A DNA stretch of 5,651 bases from NCBI RefSeq assembly GCF_000721935.1, contig NZ_KL585401.1, forward strand, positions 41,932 to 47,582, given 5' to 3'. This document shows positions 1-3,955 of this stretch, one piece after another. Each line of letters begins with the position of its first letter. Position 1 is the stretch's first letter. Made by a program: the position numbers and the translations under genes. The notes under the pieces are model-generated. The model had not been told where the DNA came from. It did not search any database and saw only the letters and a program-made list of their open reading frames with translations. The DNA is from Streptomyces sp. NRRL WC-3549 (GTDB lineage: Bacteria; Actinomycetota; Actinomycetes; Streptomycetales; Streptomycetaceae).

Positions 1-2
1 CC

Positions 3-185
3 CCCCGCCGGTACTCCCGCTACCAGTTGCGCATGGCGGCCCGTGCCCGGGAACTGGTCGACCAGGGAACCCCCATCGAGGCGGCCTGCCGCATCGTCAT
101 CCTTGAGGACCAGCTCGAAGAGGCCCAGCGCATCAACGCCGAATACCGCCGCTCCGCCGGTTCGTCCGGCCCGCCCGTGGCCTGA
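3..185 (+). CDS. MerR-family transcriptional regulator, C-terminal part (5' end outside window)
   Basis: Reading from position 3, the frame is open to a TGA at 183-185 and gives 60 residues. It begins PRRYSRYQLRMAARARELVD and continues through AACRIVILEDQLEEAQRINAEYRR, then a short Ser/Gly/Pro tail. The RRYSRYQLRMA stretch resembles the wing and second-helix region of actinobacterial MerR-type winged-helix DNA-binding domains. The Glu/Gln-rich IVILEDQLEEAQRINAE segment looks like the helix that follows, which forms the antiparallel coiled-coil dimer in this family. The DNA-recognition helix and the start codon lie upstream of the window, so effector and target cannot be inferred. It ends soon after the coiled coil, so there is no large effector-binding domain. 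No intact gene follows in the next 500 bases, so its regulon is not evident here. Family assignment rests on recalled sequence resemblance; a different small helical DNA-binding protein is the main alternative. Confidence 0.72.
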   Translation, partial: PRRYSRYQLRMAARARELVDQGTPIEAACRIVILEDQLEEAQRINAEYRRSAGSSGPPVA

Positions 186-206
186 GCCGCCGCACCCGTC
201 GGCGGT
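186..206 (+). terminator. Hairpin directly after the MerR-type gene
   Basis: CCGCCG (187-192) and CGGCGG (200-205) form a perfect 6-bp stem with a 7-base loop, and a G-T wobble extends it by one pair. It begins one base after the TGA. There is no T-run, which is usual for Streptomyces terminators. Position after a stop codon is the main support, because short GC stems are frequent by chance in such DNA. Confidence 0.45.
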
Positions 207-331
207 TCCGTGCCCCGCGGGGTCTTCGAACGCCTTCTGTGCCCATGCCCGAGCCTGCGGTGTGGGTGTCCCGTCGGATGCGCGTGGGGCCGTGCCGGTC
301 GCCGGGGATGTGGGGGTGGAAGTCCTCCGCG

Positions 332-560
332 ATCGCGTCGCCACAGGCCCTTCTCCACCGCCTCCTGGGCGAGTTGTGCCCCCTTCGGGGCCGACGCGGA
401 CCAGCCGACGACGCGCCGGGAGGAGGGGCCCGCGACGAAGGCGACGGAGACGGTCTCGCCCAGGCGGCGACGTGCGTGAAGTCCGCGCCCCGGCAGTCGT
501 TCGGCGCGTGGGTCACGAACTGCCGGTCCAAGCAGCCCCCGGCCGCGTGGTGGACGGCGC
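332..560 (-). pseudogene. Decayed IS3-family transposase (OrfB) fragment, frameshifted
   Basis: The minus strand encodes a recognisable stretch of an IS3-type DDE transposase, split over two frames. Upstream, LDRQFVTHAPNDCRGADFTHV corresponds to the segment before and at the first catalytic Asp (usual family form: PN.xWvxDFTyV), with that Asp encoded at 481-483. It runs on to HVAAWA near 460. The downstream half, TVSVAFVAGPSSRRVVGWSA and on to EAVEKGLWRRD, matches the family's vyvAFvvDvfSRriVGW...alw.RD segment but is in another frame. A frameshift therefore lies at about 455-461. Below 332 the expected HSDxGSQYT block is not recognisable in any frame, and the N-terminal HTH part is also missing. 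No terminal inverted repeats or target duplication were seen. This is an inactive relic. The rest of 186-716 (about 207-331 and 561-639) holds no gene I can support. Confidence 0.75.
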
Positions 561-639
561 CGGGGACGGGAGGTACCGGGATGGGCGGTGCCGGGGACGG
601 CGTCCACCGTGCGACGGAATGCCGGTGCCGGCCGTGACG

Positions 640-669
640 TTGAACGGTTCGACCGTGGGTGGCCGTGCT
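640..669 (+). promoter_or_regulatory. Candidate promoter/operator before the SDR gene
   Basis: TTGAAC (640-645) resembles a sigma-70-type -35 box. It overlaps a perfect dyad, ACGGT-TCG-ACCGT (644-656), that could be an operator for a dimeric regulator. No good -10 hexamer occurs at the right spacing (the best is around 664-669), so the promoter call is weak. The dyad itself is directly visible. Confidence 0.25.
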
Positions 670-716
670 GCGCGAGCCGGCCATCTTTTCATGTGCGAAC
701 CGGGCGGAGTTCCACC

Positions 717-1370
717 GTGGACATCTTCATCATCGGCATCACGGGCAAGATCGGCGGCCTGCTCGCGCAGGAACTCACCGCCAGGGGTGACACCGTCCGC
801 GGCCTCGTGCGCCGCGAGGAACAGAGGGCGGACCTCGCCGCGCAGGGCATCCACGCGGTGGTCCGGGATCTCGCCGGTATGCCCGTCCCGGAGCTGGCGG
901 ACGCCTTCAGGGGCGCCGACGCCGTCGTCTTCGCCGCAGGATCCAACGGCGGGAGTGCGCAGGTCACGCAGGCGATCGACGGTGACGGCGTCAGCCGCGC
1001 GATCGAGGCGGCCCGCCACGCGGGTGTTCACCGCCTCGCCCTGGTCTCGGTCCTCCCGGAATCCTGGCGGGAGCGCGACCTCGACGACGAGGTCGAGTAC
1101 TACTTCGCGGTGAAGAAGCAGGCCGACGTGGCCCTGAGCCGCAGCGACCTGGACTGGCTGATCCTGCGCCCGTCCCTGCTCACCGACGATCCCGGCGCGG
1201 GCACCGTCTCTCTCGGCCCGGCCGAACTCCACGGCGAGATCACCCGCGCCGACGTCGCGGCGACCCTTGCCGCGTTGCTGCACGAGCCCCGCATCAGCCG
1301 CCAGATCCTCGAACTCGACTCGGGCTCCACGCCGATCGGTGACGCCGTGACGGCCAACGTCCGCTCATGA
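717..1370 (+). CDS. NAD(P)H-binding SDR-like oxidoreductase (NmrA / atypical SDR type)
   Basis: A GTG start at 717 gives 217 residues ending at TGA 1368-1370. GGAG at 706-709, seven bases upstream, supports this start. The protein opens with a beta strand and the dinucleotide-binding loop GITGKIG (residues 7-13), the GxxGxxG of a Rossmann fold. Arg32-Arg33 at the end of the second strand suggest NADP preference. Further SDR landmarks are DL (51-52), the VVFAAG strand (70-75), a helix AIDGDGVSRAIEAARHAGV (87-104), the strand LALVS (108-112), Tyr129-x3-Lys133 in the active-site position, RPS (151-153) and the late ITRADVAATLAALL helix (175-188). At about 217 residues it has the usual length of the small NAD(P)H-binding/NmrA-like proteins, which act in the cytosol as redox sensors or reductases. 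Substrate is not predictable. It looks intact and well conserved although transposase debris lies on both sides, and no partner gene is adjacent, so it is probably monocistronic. Confidence 0.88.
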   Translation: MDIFIIGITGKIGGLLAQELTARGDTVRGLVRREEQRADLAAQGIHAVVRDLAGMPVPELADAFRGADAVVFAAGSNGGSAQVTQAIDGDGVSRAIEAARHAGVHRLALVSVLPESWRERDLDDEVEYYFAVKKQADVALSRSDLDWLILRPSLLTDDPGAGTVSLGPAELHGEITRADVAATLAALLHEPRISRQILELDSGSTPIGDAVTANVRS

Positions 1371-1640
1371 CCGCGATCCGGCCCCCGCGCCGCGTCGGGG
1401 CCGGCCAGGAGTGTCCGTGCGCCGGTCTGGGACCTCTTCGCCGGTCCCGAAGTGCACGGAAGCCGGCGTGTGCCGGCCGATGCCGGAATGTCGGCGCGCG
1501 TGGTCGTCGTACGCCACGAAGGCGTCGAACCACTCCCGGGCGCGGGCCGGCCGCGCCCGTCCTCCTCGCTGTCCCCCGCGAGGTGCGTCGTCGGCAGGCC
1601 GGCGCATGGCCTGGAGCCGACCGAAGGCGTCCGGTAGGCC
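1365..1640 (-). pseudogene. IS3/rve-type transposase, C-terminal remnant
   Basis: The minus strand encodes REWFDAFVAYDDHARRHSGI followed by GRHTPASVHFGTGEEV (about 1538 down to 1428). This closely resembles the C-terminal end of IS3-type integrase-core transposases, where the usual form is FF.WYNHEHRHSGIGLHTPASVHYGTA. The frame runs on to a TGA at 1367-1365. Upstream in the same frame, PDAFGRLQA (1634-1608) resembles the FPgrFgSiedAR segment that normally precedes the domain, but an unrelated Arg/Pro-rich stretch of about 20 residues separates them. The Tyr-Asn-His of the family is altered to Tyr-Asp-Asp-His. No catalytic Asp pair or N-terminal region can be found upstream, so it is a truncated, inactive relic. 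Its stop overlaps the last six bases of the SDR gene on the other strand. It appears to belong to a different IS3 subgroup from the remnant at 332-560. Confidence 0.72.
1378..1404 (+). terminator. Strong hairpin after the SDR gene
   Basis: CCGGCCCC (1378-1385) and GGGGCCGG (1397-1404) form a perfect 8-bp all-GC stem with an 11-base loop. It starts eight bases after the TGA. The lack of a T-tract is typical of Streptomyces. Because it lies between converging reading frames, it would also act on transcription coming from the right. Confidence 0.6.
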
Positions 1641-1864
1641 CCCGGGGCGGTGCGGCCCGACGCGACCGAGGGCGCGCGGGAGTCCAGGCGGTGGGGTAGG
1701 CGCCGCCCTTCGGCGTTGCCCGGCAGCGGCCCCCGGGGCCGTCCGGGTGGGCGAGGCCCGGGGACGCATGGGGGACAGGCGCCCGTAGAGGCCCAGTTCC
1801 AGCCGGCGCGCCGACCGGGCTCCCGCACCTTGCGGCGAAGCGGCGTACGCAGGGGGCCCGCATG
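1641..1864 (-). other. No recognisable gene
   Basis: All frames through this stretch translate into Arg/Pro/Gly-rich sequence without a family resemblance I can name. A minus-strand frame with SARRLELGLYGRLSPM (about 1815-1768) looks slightly more protein-like and could be further decayed transposon or island material. I cannot support that. The block separates the transposase relic from the 3' end of the tRNA. Confidence 0.4.
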
Positions 1865-1886
1865 GGTCGGACCCGGTCCGACCGGG
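1865..1886 (-). terminator. Candidate tRNA-Arg terminator hairpin
   Basis: About 31-52 bases past the CCA end of the tRNA are two alternative perfect stems. GGTCGGA (1865-1871) pairs with TCCGACC (1877-1883), and CCCGGT (1872-1877) pairs with ACCGGG (1881-1886). Either would give a compact GC hairpin suitable for ending the short tRNA transcript. There is no T-run on the minus strand. Confidence 0.4.
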
Positions 1887-1916
1887 CAGAGCACGGCCCG
1901 CCTGATGTGACGTCGA

Positions 1917-1992
1917 TGGCGCCCCCGGCAGGACTCGAACCTGCGGCCAAGCGCTTAGAAGGCGCCTGCTCTATCCACTGAGCTACGGGGGC
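1917..1992 (-). tRNA. tRNA-Arg (anticodon UCU)
   Basis: The reverse complement folds as a full cloverleaf. The acceptor stem GCCCCCG pairs with CGGGGGC, the D stem is GCTC/GAGC, and the anticodon stem is GGCGC/GCGCT, closed by one G-T pair. The anticodon loop is CTTCTAA, and the T arm is GCAGG-TTCGAGT-CCTGC. Positions 34-36 read TCT, so this is the arginine tRNA for AGA (and, by wobble, AGG), codons that are rare in such GC-rich genomes. The discriminator is G, and CCA is encoded in the DNA at 1919-1917. It is transcribed away from the GTPase operon. Its 3' end faces the region with transposase debris, the side on which tRNA-integrating elements insert, although I found no second copy of the tRNA 3' end in the window. 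Confidence 0.97.
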
Positions 1993-2025
1993 CGGTGCGG
2001 GCCTCGACGGTCGCGGAGGGCGCTG

Positions 2026-2056
2026 GGACTAGCCATCCGTGACCTTGCCGGGACAA
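2026..2056 (-). promoter_or_regulatory. Possible tRNA-Arg promoter
   Basis: On the minus strand, TTGTCC (2056-2051) and TAGTCC (2031-2026) lie 19 bases apart, or 18 if the -10 is taken as CTAGTC. They sit about 34 bases upstream of the tRNA 5' end. The match to the Streptomyces housekeeping consensus (TTGACN / TAGNNT) is partial, as the -10 lacks its final T. Location is the main argument. Confidence 0.3.
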
Positions 2057-2144
2057 GGATAGGGCTCTTGGCGCCCTGTCCCGGTTGCTTCACCTGCGTG
2101 GCACGATGTGGAGGTTCGGTGAAGCGAACCGATAATCGCAGGTG
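2048..2144. repeat. Overlapping inverted repeats in the tRNA-dynA intergenic region
   Basis: Three pairings can be read directly. (I) CCGGGACA (2048-2055) pairs with TGTCCCGG (2077-2084). (II) CGGTTGCTTCACC (2082-2094) pairs with GGTGAAGCGAACCG (2118-2131), giving 13 pairs with one bulged base. (III) CACCTGCG (2091-2098) pairs with CGCAGGTG (2137-2144). A smaller dyad, GGTTCG-N6-CGAACC (2113-2130), is nested in II. I, II and III share bases and cannot all form together. They could be regulator-binding dyads, or alternative RNA structures if a transcript starts upstream of about 2080. An 8-bp perfect repeat is expected by chance in DNA this GC-rich; arm II is less so. Confidence 0.5.
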
Positions 2145-2258
2145 GGTACGGATCGTGCACCGCTTTTCGCGCCTCGCGCCCCGGGTGTTGTGCACTCGTT
2201 ATGCCTGCGCCCCACTCGTCCGCTCTGTCCCCCGGGGCGGATCCGCCGCGCAGAGAGG

Positions 2259-2311
2259 GCTATACGCTTCAAAAAGGCGCCAAAATTGGGCATTCTTCAC
2301 ATGTGGTAACC
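2259..2311 (+). promoter_or_regulatory. AT-rich block directly upstream of dynA, probable promoter region
   Basis: Positions 2261-2310 are only about 42% G+C in a window otherwise far above 70%, and include TATACG, AAAAAGG and CAAAATTGGG. Such a drop next to a start codon usually marks a promoter in Streptomyces. A tentative pair is TTCAAA (2268-2273) with CATTCT (2291-2296) at 17-base spacing. It would start the RNA within about ten bases of the ATG and fits the absence of a clear Shine-Dalgarno sequence. The hexamers are poor matches. An alternative -10, GATAAT, occurs at 2131-2136 without a good -35. A WhiG-type promoter was considered there (ACCGATAA at 2128-2135), but its TAAA partner is missing. 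Confidence 0.35.
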
Positions 2312-3955
2312 ATGGATGTACGGCCCCAGCTCATCGACGCACTTTCCGCCCTGCGCGACCGTGTCGCCGCCGTGCGTCTTCCCCTGCCGCTCCCCGGTGC
2401 CGAACGAGCCAGGCAGACGCGGGCCGAGCTGCTCGCCCAGCTCGACGACTACCTCGTGCCCCGCCTCAGGGCCCCCGAGGCCCCGCTGCTCGCGGTGATC
2501 GGCGGTTCGACCGGGGCGGGTAAGTCGACGCTCGTCAACTCCCTGGTGGGTTGCCGGGTCAGCGAGGCCGGGGTGCTGCGTCCGACCACCCGGACACCGG
2601 TGCTGGTCTGCCATCCGGACGACCACCACTGGTTCGCCGGGGTGCGCGTACTACCGCAGCTGACCCGGGTGTGGCTGCCCCCGGGACAGGCCCCCGACCC
2701 CGACCGGCTCGACCAGGCCGGGGCGGACGGGGACCAGGACGGCACCGTGCTCCGGGTGGAGACCGCGGCGACGCTGCCCCGGGGGCTCGCGCTGCTGGAC
2801 GCCCCGGACATCGACTCGCTCGTCGTACGCAACCGGGTGCTGGCGGCCGAACTGATCTGCGCCGCCGACGTATGGGTCATGGTCACCACCGCCTCCCGGT
2901 ACGCGGACGCGGTGCCGTGGCACATGCTGCGGACCGCCAAGGAGTACGACGCCTGCCTCGTCACCGTCCTGGACCGCGTGCCGCACCAGGTGATCGGCGA
3001 GGTGTCCCGGCAGTACGCGGCGCTGCTCACCCGCGCGGGCCTGGGAGACGTGCCGCGCTTCACCATCCCGGAGCTGCCGGAGTCCGCGGGCGGAGGCCGG
3101 GGCCTGCTGCCCACCACCGCCGTCGCGCCCCTGCAGGCCTGGCTCACCCACCGGGTGCAGGACCCGGCGGCCCGTCAGCAGGCCGTGAGCCGGACGGCCT
3201 GCGGGGTCATCGACTCGCTCGGCATGAGGATGCCCGAACTGGCCGGGGCGGTGGCGGCGCAGTACGCGGCGGCCGTACGGCTCACCGGGGTCGTCGACGA
3301 GGCGTACGGCAGGGAGTCGGAGCGCGTGCGCCGGCGGCTGGCGAACGGCGCCGTGCTCGCCGGGGCCGCACGCACCCGGTGGCGCGGCTACCCGCTCTAC
3401 AGCACCGCCGGGGAACTGCTGGACGCGCTCGTCGAGAGCCTGGTGGCCCTGCTCCAGTGCGCGGTGGCCGCCGCCGACGAGAAGGTCCGCTGGACGTGGC
3501 AGCGCGATCCCGCGGCCGGGAACTTCCGGTTCGAGGACGTCGGCCGGGAGGCCGGGGGGTGGGGGCCCGCCGAGGACATCCAGGGCCGTATCGCCGTGGC
3601 CGTACGACGGTGGCGGCGGGTCCTGGAGGAGCTGGCCGAGGAGGAGGCGCGGCTGCTGGACCGCAACGCCGCGCCCGACGCCGAGACGGTGGCCGCGCTG
3701 CTGGCCGCCACACTGCTCGGCGGACGCCGCGCCCGGGGCGCCGGCGAGCAGCTCGCCGAACGGATCGGCGCGCAGGGCGCGCTGCGGCTGCGCGACAAGG
3801 GCGGGGCGCTGCTCACCGACTGCCTGGAGAAGGTCCTGCACGGTGAACGCGACCGTCGGCTCGCCCCGTTGGACGCCCTGGAAGTCGCCCCGGAACCGCA
3901 GGCGGAACTGATCGCCGCGCTGTCCGTACTGCAGAGGGAGAGGAGCCGGCGATGA
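2312..3955 (+). CDS. dynA: Dynamin-family GTPase, DynA-like (547 aa)
   Basis: The protein is a soluble P-loop GTPase of the bacterial dynamin-like group, with no transmembrane segment. Residues 1-50 form a helical lead ([20 protein letters not shown]). The GTPase domain follows: strand LLAVIGG with P-loop [10 protein letters not shown] (64-73), G2 RPTT (90-93), G3 position DAPD (163-166, Asp replacing the usual Gly), the [19 protein letters not shown] block (184-203), and TVLD (218-221) where G4 N/TKxD is expected. Residues from about 310 to 547 are mostly alpha-helical and Arg/Ala/Glu-rich, as in a stalk or assembly region. ATG 2312 is chosen because the upstream in-frame extension to 2201 does not look like this family; no good ribosome binding site precedes either, and GTG 2303 is a minor alternative. 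The gene overlaps the next by ATGA, so the two are coupled. From family knowledge, DynA of S. venezuelae works with DynB at sporulation septa, stabilising FtsZ rings. The symbol rests on arrangement and recalled similarity; GTP hydrolysis is inferred. Confidence 0.85.
   Translation: MDVRPQLIDALSALRDRVAAVRLPLPLPGAERARQTRAELLAQLDDYLVPRLRAPEAPLLAVIGGSTGAGKSTLVNSLVGCRVSEAGVLRPTTRTPVLVCHPDDHHWFAGVRVLPQLTRVWLPPGQAPDPDRLDQAGADGDQDGTVLRVETAATLPRGLALLDAPDIDSLVVRNRVLAAELICAADVWVMVTTASRYADAVPWHMLRTAKEYDACLVTVLDRVPHQVIGEVSRQYAALLTRAGLGDVPRFTIPELPESAGGGRGLLPTTAVAPLQAWLTHRVQDPAARQQAVSRTACGVIDSLGMRMPELAGAVAAQYAAAVRLTGVVDEAYGRESERVRRRLANGAVLAGAARTRWRGYPLYSTAGELLDALVESLVALLQCAVAAADEKVRWTWQRDPAAGNFRFEDVGREAGGWGPAEDIQGRIAVAVRRWRRVLEELAEEEARLLDRNAAPDAETVAALLAATLLGGRRARGAGEQLAERIGAQGALRLRDKGGALLTDCLEKVLHGERDRRLAPLDALEVAPEPQAELIAALSVLQRERSRR

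Noticed and set aside
20..607. A single intact minus-strand gene covering the left transposase relic
   Set aside because: Only its middle part (about 332-456) matches a transposase. The matching upstream part lies in another frame, so an intact gene is not supported.
43..1113. Long plus-strand open frame across the MerR end, IS relic and SDR start
   Set aside because: Its translation is Arg/Pro/Ser-rich without any family resemblance, and it runs out of frame through both the MerR end and the SDR gene, whose own frames carry clear motifs. It is open only because stop codons are rare in this GC-rich DNA.
2108..2136. WhiG-type promoter for the dynamin operon (ACCGATAA at 2128-2135)
   Set aside because: The -10-like element is one base from the GCCGATAA consensus, but the required TAAA about 16 bases upstream is GTGG here.
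2201..2311. N-terminal extension of DynA to an upstream ATG at 2201
   Set aside because: The extra 37 residues do not look like the family, there is no ribosome binding site, and they would cover the AT-rich promoter-like block. The start at 2312 begins with a typical [11 protein letters not shown] helix.
2651..3841. Long minus-strand open frame opposite dynA
   Set aside because: There are no recognisable domains. It mirrors the codon structure of dynA and has no ribosome binding site or promoter of its own.
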